DNA of 64,000 bases, taken from positions 39,432-103,431 of the forward strand of contig VXAI01000472.1 of assembly GCA_013399305.1 (NCBI GenBank). Reading direction: 5' to 3'. The translations under genes and the position numbers were made by a program. The notes beneath the pieces are model-generated. The model was not told where the DNA came from, did not search any database, and saw only the letters and a program-made list of their open reading frames with translations. The stretch comes from Rostratula benghalensis. Lineage: Eukaryota > Chordata > Aves > Charadriiformes > Rostratulidae. Of this stretch, positions 1 through 12,300 are shown piece by piece; position 1 is the first letter of the stretch; the number at the start of each line of letters is the position of its first letter.

Positions 1-192
1 CCAGCCCTGCAATCCCACCCCTCCCCATCACTCAGGGCTGCAGTTTTTGCTGGTTTTGGTTTTTGATCGAGCTGGGGAGGGGACACTCACACAACAGAGA
101 AAATGTTGCATTTAACAAGGGTTTTATGGCTTGGCTTTAATCCTACAGTTTCCCTAATTCCTGTAAGGTCACACTCAGGGAACGTTTCTTAC

Positions 193-361
193 CTTTAACA
201 TTTCCACTTGGTTCCCAAGTCCCTTTGTGCAGAGTTCCATGACTGAATAGGAACAGAAAGTGTCCCTTATTTTATACTGGCTGACAGTAGATAACCAGAG
301 AAAAAGATTGGATTCCAGCTCCATAGGAGGAATTAAAATTGACTGGTGTCCAGAATACACA
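193..361 (-). CDS. DIP2B: DIP2B exon 31 (second ANL domain)
   Basis: 169 nt. The acceptor reads ttctttgcag and the donor AAG|GTAAGA. The first base completes a Ser codon begun in exon 30. It encodes [16 protein letters not shown] through [14 protein letters not shown] and ends VEMLK, about residues 1218-1274. The segment belongs to the second adenylate-forming domain. It is the most 3' exon in the window; the gene continues beyond base 1. Confidence 0.95.
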
Positions 362-3300
362 CTGCAAAGAACATGAAGGAAGAAAACATTTTTTTGGTGT
401 GTGTGTGTGTAGCATTTAGTTATCTTTAAATTAATAATTACTGTATTTTCACATCACACTTCTAGCCCAAAAGCAGGCTGTGGGACTCTGCATCTCAGGC
501 AAACCAATAATAGCTCCAATGCCCACCTTCACCAGCAACATCATTTTAAAAATAAAACTGACTGTAGAAGAATAATAATTTCTAAGCACACAAACGTGCA
601 CACACACTGTCAGAGTGAAGAGAACTGGCTCAACCCCGCAGTTTACAGAAGGAAAACTCCCTCACTGCAACATGTAATCAAGGAAGAAAGGCAAGAGAAA
701 CATTCTGGAGCCAGTAATATTTGGCAGCACAAATACACATAATCAAGAAGATAACATCTTGCTAATGGGCAGGAAAAGGGAACGTATTATTTTCAGTTCA
801 AACACAAATTCTCCCCTTACTATCAATTAGTCACTTGGTAACGTCAACATAACCTGCTGGAGACTGCAGCAGAGAAAGGCATGCACTGCCATTTGCCCTT
901 TGGATCCAGCCAAGAGCTCAGCTTTTCCTTTTTCTCCCCCCTCAGAAGCCCTACCTGCAGAGGCACCAGAGCACAAACCCCAGGCCGCAGTAGGGGTCCA
1001 GGCAGATGGCGATCTGCCGAGAGGAGTAGAGCTCACACTGAAGCTTGATGGCCCTGCAAAGGCCACTCACGGCTGCGTGGGACATCTGTGACAGGGGGGA
1101 GAGAGAGAGAGAGAGAAACCCTGCTGAAATTTAAGGACACGGAAATAGGACTGCATCAAGTCGGGTTGGTAAGGATAAAGAGAGTTCTCCCCTCAGAAAC
1201 ACTTCTCCATGAACTATTTCTTCCTCCTTTACCTGGGGAGGCAGAGCACTGCACAACTCTGAGCCACAGCAAACTGAAAACAGCGAGACCAAAGAGATAT
1301 TGGCTGAAAGTTTTGGGCATCCCAGGCTTAAAACGTCATTAATGACAGTCTAAGGCTTTCATCTTTCAGTTTCTTATCCCCCATCAGCTGCGTTCCTGCC
1401 CTGCTCTCAGTGGCTCAGAGCCGTGCTGCTCCTGGGGCTCCCCAGCAGCTGCAGAATTCCTGATGCCCCCTCCTTCCTGCACTGCAGCCCAAACTCGGTC
1501 ACAGAATGGGTAGAGATGGAAGGGACCTTAGAGATCACCCAGTTCCAACCCCCTGCCCTGGGCAGGGACACCTCCCACCAGCCCAGGTGGCTCCAAGCCC
1601 CCTCCAACCTGGCCTTGAACCCCTCCAGGGATGGGGCAGCCACAGCTTCTCTGGGCAACGTGGGTCAGTGCCTCACAGGAAAGAATTTCATGCTGGTATC
1701 TCATCTAAATCTCCCCTCTTCCAATGTCAAGCCATTACCCCTTGTCCTGTCACTGCACTCCCTGACCAAGAGTCCCTCCCCAGCTCTCCTGGAGCTCCCT
1801 TCAGACACTGGAAGGGGCTCTAAGGTCTCCCCAGAGCCTTCTCTTCTCCAGGCTGAACCCCCCCAGCTCTCTCAGCCTGTCCTCACAGCAGAGGGGCTCC
1901 AGCCCTCAGATCATCTTCCTGGCCCTCCACTGGACCCATTCCAACAGGTCCATGTCCTTCCTGTGCTGAGGACCCCAGAGCTGGACACAGAGCTGCAGGT
2001 GGGGTCTCAGCAGAGCAGAGCAGAGGGGGAGAATCCCCTCCCGTGCCCTGCTGCCCACCCTTCTGCTGCTGCAGCCCAGGATGGGGTTGGCTTTCTGGGC
2101 TGCCAGTGCTCACTGCTGGCTCGTGTGGAGCTTCTCCTCCACCATCACTGCCAAGGCCTTCTCCTCAGGGCTGCTCCCCAGCCATTCTCCACCTCCAACC
2201 CGTGTTTGTGCCTGGGATGGCCATGTCCCGGGTGCAGGACCCTGCCCTTGGCTTGGTTGAACTCCCTGCCATTTGCTCTCACCCACCTCCCCAGCCTGGC
2301 CAGCTCCCTCTGGATGGCATCCCTTCCCACCAGCTGAGGGTGCACTCTGTCCCACTGTCCATGTCTCCCACAGAGATGTTAAACTGGTCCCAGTACCGAC
2401 CCCTGAGCAACACCAGCTCCTCACTGGCCAACACTTGGACATGGAGCCTTCTGGACAAAGTCACACTGCATCGTCTGCAGCGAATCCAGAGCTTTATCAA
2501 AACAAAATCATGGTATTTAAGGTACCAGAGCCTGTGCTGGTGGAGGTTAAGGGGGAAGGGAGTTCAGAACATCAGCCAAGACAAAACACTGACCCCCCTT
2601 TCCCCCAATATCTAAGTTTTGCTGTACCTTTACTCCTGTGAGCATGCCTGTTGTGGAGACACTAAAATCTAGATACGCCAACATCTCAGCTGTAGGTGGC
2701 TTATAGATCTGAGACAGCCGCTTCCTGGGCAAGTCATCTGCACAAGGAAGGAACAAACCTGGTTAAATTTTGGTTCCTGAACCGGTATTTGAAAGAACAC
2801 AACTTGTCCATCTCGGGTGTTCCACAATAAAGCTTTCCATTAATTCTCTTTCCAAAAGAGACAGAGTAGAATGTGATAAGACTCTTGGCAAAGATTCCAC
2901 GAAGGAAATAATTTATTCTCAGGAAAAGGGAGAAGAGACCAACTCGCTCTTGTCTTAAGGAAATTAACAGTTGCCTAAAACATGGCTTTTTGGTCGAATT
3001 ATTTTTCATGCATGGCTCAACAAGCAGAAGAGATGTCAGTAAACAAGGTCAGATCTAGCTTGTATCTTGGATTGTTTTTCTAAATATTCAAACAAATTCT
3101 TAAGGGCCACCCAGTTAGAATCACAGAATCATTCAGGTTGGAAAAGATCCCTCGGGATCCTGGAGCCCAACCATCAGCCCCACTCTACAAAGTCCTCCCC
3201 TGCACCAGATCCCCCAACACCACATCTCAACACACCCAGGGATGGGGACTCAACCCCCTCCCTGGGCAGCCCATTCCAGGCTCTGACCACTCTTCCTGGG

Positions 3301-6300
3301 AAGAATTCTTCCCTCATGTCCACTCCAAACCTACCCTGGTGCAGCTTGAAGCCACTCCCTCTCCTCCTATGGCTAATCACCTCCCTACTTCTGCTGGCCA
3401 CACCATGTCTGATACAAGCCAGGGTGCTGGTGGCTTTCTTGGCCACCTGGGCACACGGCGGGCTCATGTTCAAGCAGGCTGTTGACCAACACCCCCAGGT
3501 CCTCTCCTGCCAGGCAGCTCCAGCCACACTTCCCTGAGCCCGCAGCGACGCGTGGGGTTGGGGTGGCCCAAGGGCAGGACCTGGCTCTTGGCCTTCTTGA
3601 AGCTCACGCCGTTAACGTTGGCCCCATCCATCCAGAGCTTCCCTGCCCTCACACAGGTCAACATTCCTGTTTAATTTGGTGTCATCTGCAAACCTACTGA
3701 TGATGGACTCTGTATCCTATGCAGTCAGCAGCTGAAATGGGGGGTGGTCCCTTTGGAAGTCAATGGTAACCCCTATACAGAACCCCAAAAAGCCTTTTAG
3801 CCCACAGACCACACCTGTGTCAATGATGGTTGGCCAGGTTTTCACATCTACAGCACCAGCTGCCTCTCTGGATTTCAGGAGTCTCATTAAGGTCTGGGTC
3901 GTGAGAATACAGGCAGCTTTGCTGACCTAAAAAGATAAAGACTTATTAAAAAAAAAAAAAGCAAAAAAAAAAGCAGCATGTCCCAGTGGCAGTGTCATTG
4001 CAAAACCTGATGTTCAGAGAGTTCATTTCACCATCTGCAGCCAGCTTCCCCTAACGAACCTGCTTTCATCTCTTTGCCTTCCGCAGTGCCGCGCTCTGCT
4101 CTTCCTTCACTAAACCCCCCAAAAAAACGCAGAGTAAAAAGCACATAACCTCAGCAGGGCCTTCAGGGCAGGCGAGACCAACACCCGGCCTACATCTGGC
4201 TTTCAGGTTGTAACGGGGAGGCTCCTCTCCTGCTTACTGGGCTCCAGAAAGCAGCTAAGAGTGGGATCTGCTCTTGCCCAGCCGTGTCAATGGGGAATGT
4301 TCACCTTCATACCCCTCAGACACCACAACTCGTCTCGCCCGGAAGGAGAGGTGGTTCCTCTCCCCCCAGCTCCGAGGGTTCCTCTCCCCCCAGCTCCGAG
4401 CGGTGCCTGCGTCCCGCAGCGACACGGGCACGGGCACCGCTGCGCCGGTCCCCGCAGAGGTGGGAGCCAGAGCCCCCCCCCCCCCCGTTACTCACTTCCA
4501 CGATCATTCGCACGGTGGGCAGCGTCGCGGCGAGGCTCTGAGCGTGAGGCGGCCTGACGGTCACGGGGACACAGCCCGCGTACAAACAGCCATAGAAGGC
4601 GGTGATCAGCTCAACGCCTGCAAGGACACGACAGGCTGTAGGGTGGGACACTGGTGACAGACACCCTGGTGACACCAGCCTTCAACCCCCTCCTTCCCCC
4701 CGCCCCTGCCCCGAGTACTTCTTTCTCCAAGCGTGGCTTACATTGCCTGTAGGAGGAGGTACACACCGGCCACTTGCACAGCCCAGATGTGCAACAGAAA
4801 CAGTTCAACACCGAGGGCAGCACAAGGAAGCTGAGAAAGCTTGGGACAGGGAAAGTAGAGAAGACACCGTGCAGAAAACCATCTCTGTCTCAGAGGAAAA
4901 GAAGGTTCCAAGTGGCTCAGGAGAGAAGAGCGCCGTGGGGCAGGGCAGGAGGTACCTGCCAGAGGGCACCTCTCACAAGCAGCGAGGGGTTTAGGCCGAG
5001 TGACCGAGCTGTGTGGCACCGGGCACAGCGGGCAGAGCGCCCACCCCACGGCTCCCAGCTGCAGAAAATGCTCCCACGCTCTCGGACGGAGAACAGCCGA
5101 AGGGCAACGGCACCAGCCTCCACCAGAAGCCCCCCTGCCCTGTCTCACAGCAAACTACAGGCTTTCCCCCCGATGAAAAGCTGCCAACGGGACTTCAGAC
5201 AACCGAGGTCTGAAACAACCGGGCGGTCTCTGGCAGGGCGAGGGGCACGAGGCTCCAGCACAGGCCGTTTCCAATCACTGCGCTGTGAACAGATCGCACC
5301 GGGGGGCTCTGGAAAGCACAGAAAGGCTCTGAAGCTTTGATCCTAAACATCACACCACAGCAGGATCCGGCCTTCACACTCCAAAGGTACAAATGGGCTT
5401 TTCTGAAGCTCTAGAGAATCGAAGTCAGAGTCCTGATAGCAGCAAGGACAGCCCTCTCTGGAGCCAGGACCTGAGCAGAGAGCTCTGCAGTCCCTACAGC
5501 ATCGCCGTTTCCATCATCTCTCCTGTACTTCCAGATCCCAGTGAGGTTTCAAAGGAAGACCCCAGGGGGATGGGGTCCTTATTAAAACTCACTTACCAGG
5601 AGGATAAAGCAGCACCACGTTGTCTCCTGCATTGAGATGCCCTTTGTCACACAGAACCGATGCAATTCTCTCCGCTTTTTTGTGCAGCTGAAGGCAGGTG
5701 GCTGTGCACACAGTGGTTCCCTTGAAAGAAGACAAAAAAATGCTCTAAACCAAGGCCTGGCACAGCACACATCAGCAAAATGGCTGCTAAAAAAAAACCC
5801 CAAAACCAAGAAGAACCCAAACCAACCAAAATATTGCTTTGCTACTGGTCTATAGCTACTGGTTATCTATACCTATAGGCTGCCAGCCTTCAATGAGCCA
5901 TTTATCCACTACAGTGTCAAAGAGGTAAGAGATGGAGTTAGAGCTGCTCTAGAAAATTCTACCTTCCAGGGAGTCAGTTCAGGTCTTCTTGCACCAGAAC
6001 CTTGCCAGAAAATACCCAACAGGGAAACAGCATTAAATGATACAGGAACCAGTGGGACCTACAAACACGCTCAGTTTTAATACGAAGCACTGACCCTCCA
6101 CAGTCATTTCTCTAAAGTGACCTAGAGGTTTCAAAGGTTCAAACTTAGAGTCACAAATCTACGGGCAAAATCTGATACAGAGACTGAATAGAGGGCACTG
6201 GAGTGGGCAAAAGATTTCCAACAGTCTCAGACTGGCACTGAATAACAGGCTGTGCACCTGAAAAACCCCAACAACTCGGCTCTGACTGTACCTTGGCATT

Positions 6301-9300
6301 TAATAAAAGGAAGAGTGGGTGGTCAGGAGTTGCTTGAGCTCTCCACTGCAATACCTCTGTCAGGAACTGGTGCTGAAACAAAGAGGCAGTAATTAAACAG
6401 CAGTGTTTCTACTTCAGAGGCAGCATTTAAGTGCACTTCACGTTGCTGCTTTGCATTCAGCCGCAGGGTAAATTCTTTTCCCATTTCTCCAGCTGTAGCA
6501 ACTACCAATTTACCTTTTTAACTAAATCATTGTCTTCTAGTTGACCCAGATCTCTTCCAGAGGCTTGAGCGATGCGCTTCCCAGCAACCAGGTTCCCCAC
6601 CATCACAGAGGCAGGGCCGACTCCTGTCGATAAAGAACAGCCGGGTGAAATCTGGGCTTTGGATGCCGAGGGGCAGGAGCGGGCCTGGAACTGCAGTCTG
6701 CAGGGTGGCAGAGGAGCAGAGATTCTCCCTGGGATCCCGCTGGGCAACGGGTGCAAGAAGAGAGGCAATGAAAAGAGTCCAGAAGGCAGTGCTGCTCTCC
6801 TGGTTCATCAGCAGGGAGAATCCCAACAAGTTCCAAGGCAGGAATCAAAATTCCTGACTGAGCCGTGCAAAGAGAGGCCCTAAACAGGCCCCAGCCTCGG
6901 CCACAAGACAGGCTCTGGTCCCCAGCACGTAGGACACTGGGTGTCAGAGGCATCACAGAACTTCCCAGGTCTGAGACCACGGACTTCAGTTTTTTAACAG
7001 TAAAGAGAAAGGGGCTCGTGTTACCTGGCTGTTTCTGCCTGGGTTTTGGCAAGTTCGTCACACACGTGTGCGGGCACATGAGGATGTTGCACGGATGCAG
7101 AGAGCCCTCCAGAAAGTGCTGCTTGGTTTGGGAGATGTGGATCCCTCCCAACGGCGTTTTTGGCAACGTATTGGCTGGCACAAGAGCAAGGCAATAAACA
7201 CCCACTTGGTGAATGCTGTCAATGGCCTAGAGAAGGGAAAGACAAGTCACTGGAGTCCTGGCTGCTGCTGGGGACAGCCTGCTGCTACTGACCACAATGA
7301 CATACTGCAAGGCAAATCCCCAGGTGGGAGATGTCCCTGCCCAGGGCAGGGGAGTGTGGAATGAGATGATCTTTAAGGTCCCTTCCAACCCAAACCATTC
7401 TACAAGTCCATGGTTCACAAAGCACTGGAGGAGCAGGCCAGTCACTGCCGCTCCATTTCACCTCTCTCACAGCAGCAAGCCCCGTGGCAAGAGCTCAGCG
7501 CTTGTTAGCACCCCTGCCTTTATCATCCATTTCACATACAAGAAATCCCTTTTTTTAAATCTTTCATGACCAAAATCCCAAAATATACACAATTGCTTGA
7601 TGAATCATACGATTCTGATCTTAAGATTCTACCCATCTGTCTCCTCTGAAGCCATCACGCTCCATTCCTTTCTGTCCGCCCCGGCACGCAGGCATCTGAT
7701 CCATCATTCAGAGCACAGGGTACTTCCCTGAGTGTTCTCACCAGTTTGTGTGCTTCAACAACCCGAAATGACATTCCAGAGAACGACCCACAGGCAGTGC
7801 AGTCAGTTCTCAGAGTCAGTATTTCCTGCTCATTCCACTTTTTTAGGACTACGCTCATTCACCCGTTTCAACTTTTCTCTGCGCTGTGTCCCTGCTGAAA
7901 ACGCATCTCCAAAGGAGAAGGGGGAGCTTTAAAGCCTAACTTTTGAGCACCAGCAGCATCCGAGACTAAAAGCAGAACTCCTGAGCCTCAGCACTGGATC
8001 TGCTTTGGCAGTGCTGAGAGAGCCACAAAGATGCTGAAGGGAGTGGAGCATCTCCCAGAGGAGGAAAGGCTGAGGGAGCTGGGGCTCTTGAGCTTGGAGA
8101 AGAGGAGACTGAGGGGTGACCTCCTGAATGTTTCTCAATCTGGAAAGGGTGAGTGTCAGGAGGATGGAGCCAGGCTCTTCTCAGGGACACGCAATGACAG
8201 GACAAGGGGCAATGGGTGCAAGCTGGAACAGAGGAGGTTCCACTGAAATAGGAGGAGAAACTTCTTCAGGGTGAGGGTGAGGGAGCACTGGCAGGGGCTG
8301 CCCAGAGAGGTGGTGGAGTCTCCTTCTCTGGAGACATTCAAACCCCTCCTGGACACCTTCCTGTGGGACCTGCTCTGGGTGTTCCTGCTCTGGCAGGGGG
8401 ATGGGACTGCATGAGCTTTCAAGGTCCCTTCCAACCCCTGAGATTCTGTGATTCTGTGAGAGGCAACCAATCTGTTTCTCCACGCAGCCACCTCACTAGA
8501 ACAAAGCTGACCGCGCTTTGCCGGCCCCTGCGTTATTCCCTCGCTTTCCCAGGACCTTCAGGACACAAGGGAACAGCTTGTACGTGGCAGATGTCCCCAG
8601 CTTGTGACCCTGTAGAAGGCACCTCGTGCCAAGAGGGATCACGGCCTGTGCTCTTTCCACCTGGGGGCCTGCTGATGGCCTGCGCTCTGCCCACCCGCCG
8701 CAAACGTCACCTCGTCCCCCCGCGCCAGGGGCTCACCTGCAGCACTCGGCTCATCCACTGAAAGCTGTCCTCTTCAGAAGCATCCGGCCTCTGCTCTGCG
8801 ACCACCACGATCCTCTCGTCGTAGAAGACAGACACTGAGAACACCGCGATCCTGTGGGGAAAGGGCAGAGCCAGACTGGCACAGATTCCCGTTTCGCTCC
8901 TCGGGAGCAGGAAGCCAAGGAAGCAGAGTAAGGAGAGAACTCATCAAAAGAAAAACAAACCCATGGGGCAAGGACAAAGAGAAAACATTAGATAATTGAG
9001 CCAGAAAGCAAAGACTGTGAGGACAGTAAGGGATGAAATTCCACCTTCTGATGAAATTTCTCCACAGCGTTGTCCCCTGCCCTCTCAACCTGCCCCCACA
9101 TTTCTGTTCCACCCCGTGGCAAATCACCAAGGCAATAAAAGCTTTAAAAGCATCTACACAACATGAGGGGTTAAAAATCTCCTCTTAAGTCCTAGAGACA
9201 GGAGCTCCAACCCTGCCTGAGGACACAGAAAATCATATCCACAACTGCTAAATAAAATTAAGTATCTTTGGACACTAATGAAACTCTTCCTTGCTGCAGA

Positions 9301-12300
9301 GCATCAGCCAGCAGAGCCAGTTACTGCAGAGAATTAAAGGTAAATTCTGCAGAGACAGAGAATTAAATTCTCCCTGTGGCCAACTGATCTTGTTACTGGA
9401 TTCCTTCCCCTGAAGTACACAGCCTTGGGGAGAAGCCAAACAGGACAGTGGGGAAAACGGGCCTGCACTGGGCAGGATCAGGCCAATGGCTGTCTAAACC
9501 AAAACTGTGTTTATTTTAATTGAACTTCCCCCCCCGAAAAATACCCATTACTGACGAGCAATCGGAGAACATCCTAAAGAATCTGTTTCATTATATTATG
9601 TGCAGAAGCTTGGGGGAGGGACAAGGTTCCTTTTGCTAACCTTCCCCTGTAAACTGTTTTTATGGACTCCACGGCCAGCCCGGTTGCCACGATGTCATCG
9701 GCGTTATGTCTGCGCCCGCTGACGGTCAGCAACCCGTCCATTTTTCCAACCACAAACACCAGGCTGCCCTGGAAAGATCAGAAGGTACCAGTGAGTAACC
9801 TACAGGAGGTGGATATTCCAACCTCTTGGCTGACTTGTGTATTTCGTAACTACTACTAGATGGAGGGAATTCGCATAAAATGCTTTTTCTTTCTCTGTAT
9901 GGCTAAACCAGGAGAGGTATTCTAGCTACCCAGTGAGACCAGACACTCCAGTGCTCATAGCTCCAGCTTCTTAGACTTGGCTAGAGGAGAATTAGCCATC
10001 TGAAAATACACCAAGCAGCACAGTAAGGGGCAGTAACACCAATGTGTGGGCACAACGAGGGCTCCTAGGGACTCAGGTAAATCCACTGAGTTGCAACTCC
10101 CCCGCCCCCAGCCTGCTCTCCTTACACCTCCTTCTGTAGCCCAGCGCTGTTGGTTTAAACATTCACAGACTGGTTAGGGCTGGAAAGGGCTTCTGAGATC
10201 ACCGAGTCCAAGCACACACAAGAACTGCACTCCCTGCCATCTCGGCCACCAGGTGCCACATCTACAGGTTCCTTGGATACCTCCAGGGATGGGGACTCCA
10301 CCACCACCGCCCTGGGGAGGCTGCTCCACTGCCCGACCACCCTCTCACTAAAGTCATTCTTCTTAAGATCCAGCCTGAGTCTCTGAATCTCCCCAACTTC
10401 AGACCATTTCCTCTGCTCCTGTCACAATCCCCTTGGGAGAAGAGGCCAAACGCCCCCCTCTCTGCACCCTCCTCTCAGGGACTTGTAGAGAGCCACGAGG
10501 CCCTCAGCCTCCTCCAAACTCAACCTGCCCAGTTCCCTCAGCCTCTCCTCATCGGGCTTCTTCTCCAGACCCCTCCCCAGCTTGGTGGCTCTGCTCTGGA
10601 CACACTCAATGTCCTTCTTGGAGTGAGGGACCCAGAAGTGAAGGCAGCACTCGAGGTGAGGCCTCACCAGTGCCCCAAAGGCTATTAGCAGGAACAGGAC
10701 AACACAGCAAGGCTCCAAGGCTCTGGTCACTTACGGGTCCAACAAAGCCCAGCAAGCCCGAGCGGACAAACGGCACGTCGCCCACCGGGGAGCCAGCCGA
10801 GCTCACCGGGATAACCTGCAAGAGAAGGGAGGGCTCTGTAGGCAAAGGGGATTTGCCTGAGGACAGAATCACATCCCCCAGGTCAGGAATTGTACTGTGT
10901 GCGAGTGAAGTGACGAGGAGAAGGGGCAGGGAGTAGCCAGTCTGTCTTTTTGAACAGCATTAACACAAGTTACAAACCCAAGAGGTTATAAGAAGCTGTC
11001 AGTTCTACACAGGAAACGGGGCAAGGAAGATGCATTCTACTGTTCCTACCTCAAACGTATTCTTTGTCACCCCTGCCAGCCCATAATACATCATTCCTCC
11101 TGCTCTGGAGCTGACACAGATTTCACCGATCTCATCCGTTTTACAGAGCTGAGGTGGGCCGTCAGGTTTCACGATACACATCATTCCTAGGACAAATTGT
11201 GAACTGTTAAAACAGTCCCCAGGCTTTGCCCCCCTCCTACAAGAGCCGACCCATTTCCTGGTGACAGGGACAACAGCCCCAGAGACGACTGTCCCCTGTC
11301 CCTCCCCCCCCAGGCTGAGGCTGAACGTGGGGAGAACACCGACAGCTTTTACTTTGAGAAACATTCCAGACCATTGACAAAAAGCTCTTGCAGGAGAGCC
11401 CTGCCCATTTTTACCTCCTGGCATCACGTGGCCAACATCCTGGACTGTGAGAGCGGAGTTTTTATCTTCGGTGTTGACACGAATCACACCGAAACTCAGC
11501 CCGTTCATGGACAGGATGGCTCTTCCCGGCAACGGCGCCCCGGGGACCCCAGGCCTTCGAAGGACACAAAAAATCAAATCAATACAGAGTCAGACACACA
11601 GGCTGTTATTGGACCCACATGAAGATATCACAGCAAGAGAAATATGCTTATTTCAGGGTCTCTGCTTTGTATACAATTTAAAACTATGAGATGGCATCAC
11701 CTCCCAGAAGAGCCAGACCCATCAATAGGTAAAAAACCACATTCCTGAGCAAGTGCAGCTCTTCTTTAGCTTAGCCCAGTTAAACACCAGTTCCCAGACC
11801 AGCTGTTCCTGGGCTATGTATCAGAGAAGGCAGCAAAGGACAGCAACAAATTGTGGAAATCACCCTCCAGAGTGACACCAGATTTCACCTCTGATTCAAG
11901 AATACCACGCTAGCAGCCGGAATCCAGAGCAGGAAAAATCAGTGCATGGCTCTCGCAGGCGCCGTTGAGCCATTGCACATCTTAGATGGGGGGGGGAAAA
12001 AAAGCACTCACGTCTCTTAGGAGAAATATTTACCAACTTGGCAGCTGACTACCTGACTGCAGGCAGTAAAGGTCAGTGGAGTTTATTACAGGCTGAAGTC
12101 AAGTATGGCCAAGTGATGTGTGAAGAGGCCTCAGCCCAGATGTCAGGCAAAGGGACTGAGAGGCTGAGCGCCCGTTACCTCCGGATTGCGATGGTCATCG
12201 CTTCTGGAGACGTGGCACAAGGACAAATTGCTTCTGGCTTGAGCCCATGGCTCTGGAACAAGCTCAGGAAGGCATCACACGAGGAAACGGACCCTGGAAA

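Larger units (their letters stand above)
3927..4495 (-). other. DIP2B intron 27
   Basis: 569 bases. It contains A-rich tracts (3950-3971), a 24-bp direct duplication (4353-4400) and a C14 run (4473-4486). Nothing else recognised. Confidence 0.8.

Noticed and set aside
1423..2337. Open frame of 304 codons on the plus strand
   Set aside because: It runs antisense through the CR1 fragment; the peptide is conceptual translation of CR1 3' sequence and recurs at every copy in this window.
8018..8460. Peptide resembling [19 protein letters not shown] seen at several places
   Set aside because: This is the frequent false protein from the CR1 3' region, not a gene.
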